This document shows positions 15,142 through 24,566 of a DNA stretch of 43,784 nt, in pieces. The translations under genes were made by a program, and so were the position numbers. This stretch comes from CAZWCE01 sp964632505. GTDB lineage: Bacteria > Planctomycetota > Planctomycetia > Pirellulales > Thermoguttaceae. The stretch spans positions 1 to 43,784 of the forward strand of contig CAZWCE010000026.1 in the NCBI GenBank assembly GCA_964632505.1, read 5' to 3'. Position 1 is the first letter of the stretch. The number at the start of each line of letters is the position of its first letter. The notes below the pieces were generated by a model. That model was given only the letters and a program-made list of their open reading frames with translations, was not told where the DNA came from and searched no databases.

Positions 15142-17037
15142 ATGTCCACGTCTACGAACCCCGATACAATGAAGCCCAGCGACATTCAAGAAGAAGAGAA
15201 CCAAGGTGGTTGTTTGCGCAACTGCCTGGTCATCGGGGTGATTCTTTTCGTGCTGTTCTTCATTTTTGTCTGGTTCATGCTGTTTCGGGACCGCCCCTTG
15301 CAGATCTCCGAGGAAACGACCTACATCACCGAGCCGAAAACGGCGGACGGCAAACGGGTCGACTACTTCAAGGCCCTCGAAGAGCGTTACTACCCGCCCG
15401 AAATGCAGACCGACCGGAACGGCTACCGCATGATCGTCCGCGCCCTCGGCCCCGGTGCGCTGGAAGGGGGAGGCTTTCTGAAAGCTCAGCGCGACACCTA
15501 CCGCAAGCTCTGGTTGCCGACCCATTTCGAACCGACGATGACCTTCCAAAGTCCAGAGGGTTTCTTCGAGGTGTATACGAAGAAGGAGGGTCTCGAGGAT
15601 GAGAGAATCGACGAAATGCGAGCCCGTCTTGAACGTCCCTGGACGCTCGAAGAGATGCCGATGATGGAGCCCTGGCTCGAAGAGAATGGTCCGTTTCTCG
15701 ATCTGCTCGGCGAGGCGGTCCAAAAACCGGCATTTGCCATTCCTTTCGTCCGAGAGGACGAGGATGAACTGTTGGTCGAGGTCCTCCTGCCTCATGTGCA
15801 GACGCTGCGTTCTTCTGCCCGAGCCCTCACCGCCAGGGCTCATTACCGTATCGGTACCGGCGATATCGACGGTGCGATCGACGATATCCTCACCCTCCAA
15901 CGGCTCGGACGCAAAGGAGGCCGCCAAGGATTTTTCTTATCCAGCGTAATCGGCATCGCCAATGAGGGGAGGGCGGCTTCGATCGGCATTGCTTCCTCGC
16001 CGGAACACCCACCCACCGCCGAACAGCTCCGCCGCCTCCGCGACGGGTGGAACAACGCCCCACCCCGCCAAGATTTCGAAAAATGCATAGAAAGCGAGCG
16101 ATATCTGGTCCTCGATAGCGGCCAGGCGCTGGCATGGAATCGGGTCACCCTAAGCAGGATTATGGGCTCCAACGCGACGTGGATCGACAAACTTACTTCC
16201 GGAATCGGCTTTGACTGGAACCTCGTCATGAAGCGGCTGAACGAGAATTGCGATACGGCAATCCGCACCGGTGCGACTCCTGATCCAAATCCCTTCTCCC
16301 CCGATTGGCTCACCCCCCATGCACGTTCGGAACTGTTCGCCGACATGCTCAGCAACTTCTCCATTCCCGCCTTCGGGGCGGCGAAGGAAGCGTTTCGGAG
16401 AAGTGAGTGCTCCGACAACTTCCACCAGATCGCCCTGGCGATGCTGCTCTACGAGCGCGAGCACGGCACGCTGCCGCCCGCCTGGACCGAGGACGACGAG
16501 GGCAACCGACTGCACTCCTGGCGGGTTCTTCTCTTGCCTTATCTCGGGCAGGAAGAACTGTACCAAAAGATACGTCTTGAGGAACCCTGGGACAGCGAAC
16601 CCAACCGGCGGTTCCACGAGGCGGCGATTCCTTTTTACCAATGCCCCAGCGCAAAATTGAAGGCCGGGGAAACGAATTACGCGGTGGTCGTCGGACCGGA
16701 AACCGCCTTCACCGGAGCGGAAGGCCGAAAGCTCAAATCGATCGGGCCGTTCTATACCAATGCGATCCTCATCGTCGAATCGCGCACGTCGGGAAATTGG
16801 ATGTCGCCGGAGACCGCCATCGACGCCAAGACCGCTTATCGCTTTGGCCTCAATAAAGCGTATGCCGCCTCCGCTTCTCCCTCGGCGAATTCCAAAAGAT
16901 CGATGGCCAGCCCCCACCGCGGCGGCATGAACGCCGCTCTCTCCAGCGGATGCTCGCAATTCTTCTCAAACACGTTTAGCCAGGAAGACCTCAAAATGAA
17001 CCTCAACGGCACACTGGACCCGGCGGAAGAAGATTGA
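15142..17037 (+). CDS. Membrane-anchored protein with DUF1559-type C-terminal domain
   Basis: The protein has about 631 residues from the ATG at 15142, which has GAGAGGAG seven bases upstream; the frame is open to 15049. One membrane segment near 29-51 (CLVIGVILFVLFFIFVWFML) gives an N-in, exported topology. The middle, to about 430, is helical and unrecognised (RLRDGWNNAPPRQDFEKCIE and similar). The C-terminus carries the soluble DUF1559 core: ECSDNFHQIALAMLLYEREH, LHSWRVLLLPYLGQEELYQKI, FYQCPSA and SPHRGGMNAALSSG. Unlike true DUF1559 proteins it lacks the prepilin motif, so the domain has been placed on an ordinary membrane anchor. The function is unknown. Confidence 0.82.
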   Translation: MSTSTNPDTMKPSDIQEEENQGGCLRNCLVIGVILFVLFFIFVWFMLFRDRPLQISEETTYITEPKTADGKRVDYFKALEERYYPPEMQTDRNGYRMIVRALGPGALEGGGFLKAQRDTYRKLWLPTHFEPTMTFQSPEGFFEVYTKKEGLEDERIDEMRARLERPWTLEEMPMMEPWLEENGPFLDLLGEAVQKPAFAIPFVREDEDELLVEVLLPHVQTLRSSARALTARAHYRIGTGDIDGAIDDILTLQRLGRKGGRQGFFLSSVIGIANEGRAASIGIASSPEHPPTAEQLRRLRDGWNNAPPRQDFEKCIESERYLVLDSGQALAWNRVTLSRIMGSNATWIDKLTSGIGFDWNLVMKRLNENCDTAIRTGATPDPNPFSPDWLTPHARSELFADMLSNFSIPAFGAAKEAFRRSECSDNFHQIALAMLLYEREHGTLPPAWTEDDEGNRLHSWRVLLLPYLGQEELYQKIRLEEPWDSEPNRRFHEAAIPFYQCPSAKLKAGETNYAVVVGPETAFTGAEGRKLKSIGPFYTNAILIVESRTSGNWMSPETAIDAKTAYRFGLNKAYAASASPSANSKRSMASPHRGGMNAALSSGCSQFFSNTFSQEDLKMNLNGTLDPAEED

Positions 17038-17270
17038 TAAAAGTCGGCCTCCAAGGACCTGCCTATGCCCTCAAACAAATGGGGAATGATACATTCGGTT
17101 TCAGCTTCGGCATGCGTCGGGACACAAGGGAATCGGGTGACGGCTAGGCCCCGGCCGATCGATCGGAATTCTCTCGAGCGTTGAGGCCGTAAGTAGGACG
17201 AGATGTCGGTTGGCTCCTGCGACCATCACACCGATCGGGCTACCGTTGGTATCCGTTCTGACGTTTCGGC

Positions 17271-20180
17271 TCACCCAGAGTTTTCCTCGCTCATGGGGGT
17301 TGGTTCCGCGACGTCAATGATAAGAGGGGCCCCCTCGCTTCGAGATGGCGGCGGGTCATCCGGCGGGACCATGCGGTAAAGATCTGCATACCCCCCGGTG
17401 CTGAAAAGCAGGTAATGGGCGTCTTCCTCGGGATCATAAAGATAATCGGCGGACCCACTGGAGGAATACGCAAAGATTTCCGCAACGACTTCCTCGTGAT
17501 CGACATGATGGATCCGGTGACGGCCTTCCGTGCCGTTGATGCAGAAATAGGGGGATCTCGAATCGGCACTGATCCATCTTACGGCATCGCCCGTATAGCT
17601 CGTTTTCATGATCGGTTCGCCATGTTCATTCGCGATCGTCAAATGGATCTCCCGCAGATTAACGCTTGTCGATGAATGACTGGCTCCGACGAATACCGAC
17701 TTATTTCTTTTCGGGGAGTATGCCATTTCGAAATTGTACAACTCGGTTTCGAGCGGATGCAGCTCGCGGATCCGTTCCCCTTTCGCATTGATTTCGGTCA
17801 GTTTATCGAGCCTCTGACGCAATCCTTTCGAATTCCCGAATTCGGCAATATACAGATTCGGTCTCCCATCGCCGTCCGTATCGCCGTACTTGAAATCAGG
17901 TAAAGAAAAGACGATCTCAGCCGATGGTTGCACATGACCGCGATGGTTCAACAAAACGAAACGTCCTTTGCAGTATTTCTTGTCGCCGGACCGTTCGGTA
18001 TATTGAAAGAGGATTCCTATCTCATCGAGCCCGTCGCCTTCGAGATCGAACACATAGGGCCTTCCGGCTCCCCGCAACGCATTGAGAATGGGCTTGCCTT
18101 GCTCGTGTTCGGTCGAGATGGCGAGTTTGCCGTTTTTGCTGAAGCCGACGACGCGTTTTCTTCCATCCCAACGACTGAAATAAAAGAAATCGTCGCCGGG
18201 ATCCCGATTGAAATTCCCCGTATAGATAAAGCTGTGATCGGCGGTCCAGAAAGTCTTCGGAAGCTGGAACCGGTCGATGACTTCGGGCTTCATATTGAAT
18301 TCGATCCCTGTGACTTCTCCGTCATGGAAATAGATCGACGATCGATCCCGAGAAGGAGTCGTGCCCCGAACATCGACATTTTCGAATCGGGTCACATGTT
18401 GCATATTTCCGCGAAAAATGCATGCGAATTTCGTATGCGGCAGGTCGACCCAACCTTCGTCCTTCTCGAGCATCTCATCGAGAACTCGGTGATGTTTCTC
18501 AATGGGTGAAACGTAAGAAGTGCCTTCCGATCGACGGCTCAGAAGGTCCGTCAAGTCTTTAGAATTCCAATATCGAAAAAATACGTGATCTTTCGTACAT
18601 GTAACGGCCATTTGCTCATCCGGACTGATGACGAATTTTCGAACCGGAAGGATTTTTTTGGTGGAAAAATGCGACCGGGTCAGGGATTTCCCCCTCCATC
18701 GATTATAGAGTTTGTCCCAAGTATTTTGGGAGACCAACCCTCCGAGCGAAACGAGACGGATAGAATTCCGGCCATTCTTCGTCGTGAATCGTGCTTCCAA
18801 TAAAGGGCTTTTGTTCCGATTTGGGCCCAGAGAGTACCGATCATTGCGCGTCATGTTTTTTCGTTCCGAAAGGTCATCCGTGCGGTAGACCGTGAAGAAT
18901 AGGCCGGTATCTTCGTTATCGGCAAAGGAAACGGCATCGGGCGCCACCCGCGGGTCGTGGGCCAAATCGACCACCCCGATCCATTTCCCATCTTCACTGA
19001 CGGAGATGGGGCTTTCGAAACCCAGCATCGAGGCTACGATTTGAGGAGACGATTTTTGATGAATGAGGTCTGACTCGTCGATGCGGATCTTATGGATGCG
19101 TTCATTCAGCGTATAGAGAAAATCTCCTTTCGGAGAGATGCACATCGACGTGAGTTCCGACAGTGCAAAGCGAATCTCTTCGGGAGTGTCCTCGTCGTCG
19201 GTATCGATGGAATAGACCGGTCGGAAGGTTTCGAGATCGAACACCGTGAAGTGATTCTCTCCTTCGAGGAAGGCGCGTTCCCCGCCGGGCGTGACAACCA
19301 GATGCTTCACCGGGCCGGAGATCTGAATACTCTTCCTTAAATCGAATGTGAGAGCGTCGACGAGGAAAAGAGTCTGGCCGAGCGAGTCGGCGATCAAAAG
19401 ACTATCTTCAAGGTGCACCATGGAGGTGCAATCGCCCGGAAGATCCAGTGTTCCGATTTCGTGCATGACCTCCAGATCATAAACATGAAGCGTATTGGAG
19501 AAATCGATGAGATAGAGCCGCTTATTATCTTTCGAAAAGGCGGCTTGCGGCTTCCAGGAGAGATCATGTGCTGTCAAATGCGATTTTCGATAGCGGGGAG
19601 CATATTTCATCCAAGCAGGATACGGCGGAGACCGTCGTTTATGCGGAGCCATTGCGATCGGGAGCTTGATAAGCGATTCCGAGCCGTTCATCAGGTCAAG
19701 TGAAATATCCGTCTCGACGAAATCGGACCACTCCATCTCCGTCGAATCGATTGATGCAACGCGATACTCCTCTTTGGTGATTCGGTAATTTCCAGCGTCG
19801 ATCGCTTGATTCTCGGGCATCGTAGCGACATTCTCACCTTCCCGTTCAGGACGCGTGTGTTTGTATTGGTCCGTTTCATACTCGGCTAGAGGGAAGTCGG
19901 GAATGTACTCTTCAGGTTCCTTCTCATTAGTAGGGGTGGTGCCGGAAGCCGTTTGCACGATATCGGAAATCAGCTCAATATTGAGGAGGAAATATCCTAC
20001 GGCGATGATGAAGATTCCCACCAAAACGCTCCCTCCTACAAGCCCCAACAATCTCAGGAGCATCTTTCCTGCGCCCTGTGAGACCTTCACCTCACCGGAA
20101 TCGAACGGCGACTCGCTCGACATCTGAGGAAGCTTTCGAGCAGACGGATCGGAGGACGAGACGTGATTCTTGTCTTTCAT
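17271..20180 (-). CDS. Membrane-anchored beta-propeller protein
   Basis: The 969-residue product starts at 20180 with GAGGAG six bases upstream. About 40 polar residues precede one membrane helix (LLRLLGLVGGSVLVGIFIIA, continuing to 68), so most of the protein faces the periplasm. The ectodomain has repeated WD40/YVTN-like blades: PQAAFSKDNKRLYLIDFSNT, LVVTPGGERAFLEGENHF, MCISPKGDFLYTLNERI and KFVISPDEQMAVTCTKD. Later come FG-GAP/VCBS-like segments (YVFDLEGDGLDEIGILFQY, FKYGDTDGDGRPNLYIAEFG) with aspartate-rich loops that could bind calcium. The combination suggests two propellers. The ligand and partners are unknown. It converges with the DUF1559-type gene, and no clear terminator lies between them. 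Confidence 0.8.
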   Translation of the reverse strand: MKDKNHVSSSDPSARKLPQMSSESPFDSGEVKVSQGAGKMLLRLLGLVGGSVLVGIFIIAVGYFLLNIELISDIVQTASGTTPTNEKEPEEYIPDFPLAEYETDQYKHTRPEREGENVATMPENQAIDAGNYRITKEEYRVASIDSTEMEWSDFVETDISLDLMNGSESLIKLPIAMAPHKRRSPPYPAWMKYAPRYRKSHLTAHDLSWKPQAAFSKDNKRLYLIDFSNTLHVYDLEVMHEIGTLDLPGDCTSMVHLEDSLLIADSLGQTLFLVDALTFDLRKSIQISGPVKHLVVTPGGERAFLEGENHFTVFDLETFRPVYSIDTDDEDTPEEIRFALSELTSMCISPKGDFLYTLNERIHKIRIDESDLIHQKSSPQIVASMLGFESPISVSEDGKWIGVVDLAHDPRVAPDAVSFADNEDTGLFFTVYRTDDLSERKNMTRNDRYSLGPNRNKSPLLEARFTTKNGRNSIRLVSLGGLVSQNTWDKLYNRWRGKSLTRSHFSTKKILPVRKFVISPDEQMAVTCTKDHVFFRYWNSKDLTDLLSRRSEGTSYVSPIEKHHRVLDEMLEKDEGWVDLPHTKFACIFRGNMQHVTRFENVDVRGTTPSRDRSSIYFHDGEVTGIEFNMKPEVIDRFQLPKTFWTADHSFIYTGNFNRDPGDDFFYFSRWDGRKRVVGFSKNGKLAISTEHEQGKPILNALRGAGRPYVFDLEGDGLDEIGILFQYTERSGDKKYCKGRFVLLNHRGHVQPSAEIVFSLPDFKYGDTDGDGRPNLYIAEFGNSKGLRQRLDKLTEINAKGERIRELHPLETELYNFEMAYSPKRNKSVFVGASHSSTSVNLREIHLTIANEHGEPIMKTSYTGDAVRWISADSRSPYFCINGTEGRHRIHHVDHEEVVAEIFAYSSSGSADYLYDPEEDAHYLLFSTGGYADLYRMVPPDDPPPSRSEGAPLIIDVAEPTPMSEENSG

Positions 20181-20372
20181 GATTGCTCCTCTTTTTTTTG
20201 GAATAAAATATCGAGGTCATCGTATGGACAGTTTTGTCTCGATCGAGAAAGGCATGGGGTGTTGGCAAAGCGATTGCGCCATACTGGGGATATGGTATAA
20301 CTGGGCAACGCGATTCGGTTTCCTGTTGGAATGTCTCCGGCAGCTGGACCGCGATGAACAGGAGGTTCGCCC

Positions 20373-20525
20373 ATGTCCAATTATAAGTCCGCCACTATCA
20401 AGGAACACTTCTCCGACCTGACCGATCCGAGAACGCGCAAGGTAACGCATCCGTTGATCAATATCGTGACGATCGCCATCTGCGCGGTCATCTGCGGCGC
20501 CGACGATTTCGTCGCGATCGCCTGA
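20373..20525 (+). pseudogene. Truncated ISAs1-family transposase (N-terminal stub)
   Basis: A 50-codon frame with a strong AGGAGGT ribosome binding site begins MSNYKSATIKEHFSDLTDPR and continues to VICGADDFVAIA. This is the conserved start of ISAs1-family transposases (the DDE_Tnp_1-associated region). Similarity stops at VAIA, where an intact gene continues for hundreds of residues. The break coincides with the palindrome GCGATCGC at 20514-20521, beyond which the sequence belongs to another transposase on the opposite strand. Confidence 0.7.
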
Positions 20526-20659
20526 ATGCGGTCGGACATCTCCACGCGGATGCCGCGCGCGCCGAGCATCGGAACGCCCCGATCATGCCGGGCACCGTCC
20601 AATCTTCGTTCGATCCGCTGCTTGCTTTTCGCCAGTCGATTCTTTATATTGGGCTTCAC
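20513..20659 (-). pseudogene. Truncated IS1380-type transposase (N-terminal stub)
   Basis: On the minus strand a frame starts MKPNIKNRLAKSKQRIERRL and continues GVPMLGARGIRVEMSDRIQAIA. It resembles the start of IS1380-family transposases, with a basic RLAK-x-K-x-RI-x-RRL stretch followed by a pattern like P-M-x-x-A-x-x-I-x-x-E-x-x-D-R. After IQAIA the reading frame runs into antisense ISAs1 sequence, so the rest of this transposase is also gone. Both stubs end at the same GCGATCGC palindrome. The family assignment is from memory of the motif and less certain than for the ISAs1 stub. Confidence 0.45.
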
Positions 20660-21420
20660 TCGAAATCCTCCTTGTTCCAGGCCAAAGGGTCGGGTTCATA
20701 CCCCTTAGATGCCTGAAAACACAGAGGGTTTCGAGCTTTTTGATAAATTCAACAAAATCCTTTCGCTTGTTTGAGGATTAGTAATTAATCATGTTCCACA
20801 GCAAACAGCCAGTGCTTGATTGGCGCAATTATCTTGAAACCGATCTCTTGATACGAGAACGTTCACGGGAACTCTCCTTTGAATCCCCTCGTTGTTCGGG
20901 TTATTTGCTACGCATGCGAATCCACACGAAATGGCATTACTATGGTCCCTACTCATTTGTGGGGCATGCTTTTCGCTGCACGATGATGATGGGTGAGTAT
21001 AGCCCGCGACAATGGCGGGCCCTGAGTTCCTGGAAGAGATTTCTGATCACTTCTTCGCCTTCATTTAACCCACAGCATGAGCCCCACGTCTGGTCGGCGC
21101 GTGATCGACCGATTGCAAAATTATCTGAGAATTATCACAAGTTTGGGCAGTGCGCTGGAGCCATCCAAGTCTGCACCAATCAAGGATGTAATTATACCAT
21201 TCATCAAAGAAAGAAGGGGGTTCTGGACCATCCCCTTTGCAATTCTTACGCAAGATGGCTCGTTTGTGATGACGAGGGAAGAGTGTTCGTTAGGCTTAAA
21301 CAAAAGTACTTGGGTAGGCCTAGACTACAAATCAAACATTTCCACCAAGATGTCCCAGTCCTTTTGGCAGTCTTGTTGTTTCTGCGATATGTCTCCCCAC
21401 TCCAGTGGGCTGGGTAGTTT
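20660..21420 (+). other. Decayed region between transposase stubs and RHS fragment
   Basis: No intact gene is supported. A 208-codon frame (20791-21417) is basic and in phase with the RHS fragment but ends at a TAG before it. A different frame at 21077-21427 reads more like a protein (VIIPFIKERRGFWTIPFAIL, then QDGSFVMTREECSLG), and a third holds MAGPEFLEEISDHFFAFI. Fragments of protein-like sequence in three frames suggest one or more frameshifted genes. An RHS-linked effector or immunity gene is possible from position only. Confidence 0.4.
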
Positions 21421-21450
21421 CATCTAAACAGCTCTGGCAGTGCGCCTTCC

Positions 21451-21708
21451 TTGGAGTGGAACCTGGCCTACACAGGCAAGTACCTCGACCTGGTCGCCGA
21501 ACTGCAGAACAACCTCCACCGCTGGTACGACGCTTATATCGCCAAATGGATCTCCACCGATCCCATCGGCTTTTCGGCCGATGATGTGAATCTGTATAGA
21601 CACGAGGGTAACGGCCCCCTCTGGCAAGTTGATCCGAGTGGCCTGGAAGTGTGGAGTCGTATCGGGCATTTCTGCAATGATTATTGCCACTATGTCCTGC
21701 CCAAGTAA
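21451..21708 (+). pseudogene. RHS repeat-associated core fragment
   Basis: An 85-codon frame carries LAYTGKYLDLVAELQNNLHR, then WYDAYIAKWISTDPIGF and LYRHEGNGPLWQVDPSGLE. This is the highly conserved RHS core that precedes the variable toxin tip in RHS/YD-repeat proteins (usual form: RWYDP...GRWISEDPIGF...NLYRYVGN-P...DPSGL). The YD-repeat barrel upstream is absent; in phase, TAG at 21415 cuts it off. Several core positions are altered (AYIA for the usual P-x-x-G, H for Y). After DPSGL about 20 residues follow, and a neighbouring frame continues with a cysteine-containing tail to 21886. It is a relic, or the displaced tip of an RHS gene. Confidence 0.65.
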
Positions 21709-21850
21709 GTGTGACAAGCAAGGGATGAGATTTTTCAGCGAGGCCAAGGTGCCTAACCTCGGCCCCTACAGTTTGCATCGAATTGCGCACGGAAAACCCG
21801 ATTTGCATTGTTGCAATCGGTTGCAACCGGCTCTTCCCTTGGGGCGAGAA

Positions 21851-23275
21851 TCAATAATCCTCACCGGCGTCGCTTCGCTTGCATGACTCTTGCCACTGGG
21901 CAAGTTCCGAAGCCATCTTCTCGACCATGTCCGGATGTTTATCGGCGATATCGTTCGTTTCGCTCGGGTCGTCGATCAGGTCGTAGAGTTCCGGCGACTT
22001 CTTGCCTTGAATGACGAGTTTGTAGCGATTGTCGTTCAGGGTCGCCACCCCCCGCGATTGGAATCCGATCGGTCGGGGACGCTCCTTCATCTCACCACGG
22101 ATCAGCGGCAGCAGGCTCACCCCGTCGATCGGCTCGGGCGCGTCGGGCATCGTGAAGCCGAGGATGTCGAGGACGGTGGGGAAGTAGTCGCTCGTGACGG
22201 CCGGAATGTCGGTTTCCCTCGCTTCAGGAATCATGGCGGGCCATTCAAGCAAGCCCGGCACGCGGACGCCGCCTTCGTACAAACTCCGCTTACGACCTCG
22301 AAACGGACCCGGACTGCCCGGCGTTCCGTTCTCGGGACCGTTATCGCTCGCAAAGAAGACGATCGTGTTTTCGGCAATGCCCAACTCCCGGAGTTTTGCG
22401 CGGAGACGGCCGACTTGATCGTCCATTGCGGAGATGCAACCATAATACAACTGCTCCTTGTGCGAGCGATCGACGTAGAGATCGCGATGTGGTTTGTCGG
22501 CGACGACGGGAAGATGCGGCGTATGGAACCAGATGACGGCAAAGAACGGCGTCTCGTCCTCAGAAGTCTTCTCAATGAACGGAATCGCACGATCCATGAT
22601 CACCCGTGAGTCGTCGCCACCCAGGTTTTCGGTGACCCTACTCTCCTCACCGTCCCAGTAGCAGGTGCCGTAAGGCTGTGCCTGAGACTCATCTTCGATC
22701 GCGGCCCAGCCGTATCTCAGACTCTCGCCGTCGCCGAACCGTTTCGGCTTGAGCATCGGGTCGTAGGTCGGCACCTTCGACTCGGTCGAGAAGTAAACAT
22801 CGAAGCCATTCATGGCGGGGGTCGAGTAATGAGCAACGCCTTTGGGCCCGCCGCGATTGGCGTCCTCGGTGAGCTTGGTGAGCGTGCCGAGATGCCACTT
22901 TCCGAAATGCCCGGTCGCGTAGCCTTGTGTCTTGAGGGCCTCGGCAAGCGTGCATTCATCGTCGCGCATGTGCCCCGTGTTGGCGAAGTAGATGCCGTAG
23001 CGGAAAGGGTGCCGCCCGGTGATGGCGCTTCCTCGCGTCGGAGAGCAAACGGGTGCGGCCGAGTAGAAGCGATTGAACTTCAGACTCGAGGCGGCCATCT
23101 TGTCGAGGCAGGGGGTTTTGGCGGTCTCCGACCCGTTGAACCCCACGTCGCCCCAACCGAGGTCATCGCACATGACGAGGATTACGTTGGGGTTTTCGGC
23201 GGCGGATACGGAAGTCGCGCCGGCCAGACAGATGAGGGTCAAAATTGCAAGGACCGATTTTACCACGGAATTCAT
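21851..23275 (-). CDS. Secreted sulfatase, arylsulfatase A-like
   Basis: This is a 474-residue exported sulfatase. The signal peptide is VKSVLAILTLICLAGATSV with cleavage after SAA. NPNVILVMCDDLGWGDVGFN holds the metal-binding aspartates 37-38. The formylglycine motif is C77-S-P-T-R81, followed by GSAITGRHP. YATGHFGKWHLG and FASDNGPENG are further active-site motifs of the arylsulfatase A group. AGGAGGT six bases before the ATG is a strong ribosome binding site. Its genomic partner is not obvious: RHS debris lies downstream, and a DUF1559 gene ends upstream. It probably removes sulfate from polysaccharides, like the other sulfatase, but the two belong to different subgroups. Confidence 0.92.
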   Translation of the reverse strand: MNSVVKSVLAILTLICLAGATSVSAAENPNVILVMCDDLGWGDVGFNGSETAKTPCLDKMAASSLKFNRFYSAAPVCSPTRGSAITGRHPFRYGIYFANTGHMRDDECTLAEALKTQGYATGHFGKWHLGTLTKLTEDANRGGPKGVAHYSTPAMNGFDVYFSTESKVPTYDPMLKPKRFGDGESLRYGWAAIEDESQAQPYGTCYWDGEESRVTENLGGDDSRVIMDRAIPFIEKTSEDETPFFAVIWFHTPHLPVVADKPHRDLYVDRSHKEQLYYGCISAMDDQVGRLRAKLRELGIAENTIVFFASDNGPENGTPGSPGPFRGRKRSLYEGGVRVPGLLEWPAMIPEARETDIPAVTSDYFPTVLDILGFTMPDAPEPIDGVSLLPLIRGEMKERPRPIGFQSRGVATLNDNRYKLVIQGKKSPELYDLIDDPSETNDIADKHPDMVEKMASELAQWQESCKRSDAGEDY

Positions 23276-23550
23276 CTTATGACCTCCTCGTTGGGATGAA
23301 GCCTCATCCTGGATTCAATCTACTTATCTGACGTTCCCCATATGAGGAGACTTGTTGACTCTCCAGTGGGGCTCATTCCGACGAGCTTAGCATAACGCTT
23401 AAGCTGAGTCAAAGTTGCAAAAAGAGAAGTTCGGCGTCGCGCAACAGAGAAATCGACCGTAGAAGCTAGAGACACTTCCACGGCCGGTTTGAAGCTTTCG
23501 AGCCACCACGTCATTGGAGAATCACCACGACGTGGAGCACAAGTCGACCA

Positions 23551-24489
23551 TCATTCGAACGTGTAGACAAGGCCGTCGTTGCGTGCGCAAGCACGCTGCC
23601 AGACGCCGAGTGTTTTATTGCCGTCGTTCCACTGACCGGCGTAGCAATTATTGTGGTTGATCGTTTCGGAGACGAATGTGGCCGAGCCATCGGCCAGGGC
23701 GAATTGCGCTCCGCCCGGATGCTCGCTGTGGAAGCCTTCTCGACGAGCTACATTGTTTGCCGTATCAGGCACATTGATTTTGCGGCGTGCACTCCTTAGA
23801 GAAGCCAGCGTGGAATCCGCACCGAAGTAGCCACCGCGATTCTTCGCACTGCCGGCCCAGAGCCCATCCCAGGTGAACGCATACCACTTGATTTCGCCTA
23901 TCATAATGGTATTAGACGTCCCGTCCGTGATTTTACTCATGGTGACCCTGGAATTACGGGCAAACATGCCGTTGAGCACCTTATCCGTGGACCAGTTGCT
24001 ATTAAGTTGGTTTGGCGTTCTCATGCTAGCATTGAAAGCACCGCTACAACCGACGTAGCTCGAGGTCGCCCAGGTCACATTGCTCTTCGTCTTCGTATCG
24101 TCCTTTGTACTGGAGGGACACGAGAATACCTCGATCGGCACAGCGATCAGATTTCTGTTATTCGGGGTATTCATCTCGAGCGAGTAGTCAAGTTGATCAC
24201 TAATGGTGGACTGCTCAATGAATGGCAACGACTGAGCGGCCCAACTCCATCCCGGTAGATAACCACTACTACCACTGAAGATTTGACCAGAAGGAAAGGT
24301 CTTGAATGTGTCGTGGTAGTTGTGTTGTGCAATGGCGATGTTGTGCAGATTGTTGCTGCAACTCATGCGACGTGCCGCTTCGCGGGCTGCTTGAACGGCC
24401 GGCAGAAGCAAGGCAATAAGAATTCCAATGATTGCGATCACGACCAGTAGCTCGACCAGTGTGAAGCCTTGCTTTGATCTGGTTGACAT
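23551..24489 (-). CDS. DUF1559 pseudopilin-like protein
   Basis: This 312-residue protein starts at 24489, where GGAGG lies seven bases upstream. The prepilin motif GFTLVELLVVIAIIGILIAL is close to the N-terminus, then LLPAVQAAREAARRMSCSNN. The C-terminal HPGGAQFALADGSATFVSET completes the DUF1559 signature. It follows the small lipoprotein gene by 77 bases on the same strand; the order of lipoprotein and DUF1559 is the reverse of the pair at 3436-5024. The first 60 residues are typical for the family, making this the more canonical of the two copies. The biological role is unknown. Confidence 0.92.
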   Translation of the reverse strand: MSTRSKQGFTLVELLVVIAIIGILIALLLPAVQAAREAARRMSCSNNLHNIAIAQHNYHDTFKTFPSGQIFSGSSGYLPGWSWAAQSLPFIEQSTISDQLDYSLEMNTPNNRNLIAVPIEVFSCPSSTKDDTKTKSNVTWATSSYVGCSGAFNASMRTPNQLNSNWSTDKVLNGMFARNSRVTMSKITDGTSNTIMIGEIKWYAFTWDGLWAGSAKNRGGYFGADSTLASLRSARRKINVPDTANNVARREGFHSEHPGGAQFALADGSATFVSETINHNNCYAGQWNDGNKTLGVWQRACARNDGLVYTFE

Positions 24490-24566
24490 AATGCTACCTC
24501 CATAAAAAAACAAAAAAAGCCTCTTCACGCTAGGGAAGAAACATTCCATAAATAGACATAAATCAA

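Noticed and set aside
20791..21417. 208-codon frame upstream of the RHS fragment
   Set aside because: Although in phase with the RHS core, it has no RHS or YD-repeat motif and no Shine-Dalgarno; other frames look equally protein-like.
21424..21747. 107-codon minus frame over the RHS fragment
   Set aside because: This is the antisense shadow of the conserved RHS core, which produces such frames routinely.
23320..23514. 64-codon minus frame, considered as an IS110-type fragment
   Set aside because: LKRYAKLVGMSPTGES loosely recalls the IS110 C-terminal region, but the match is too short and no second motif is present.
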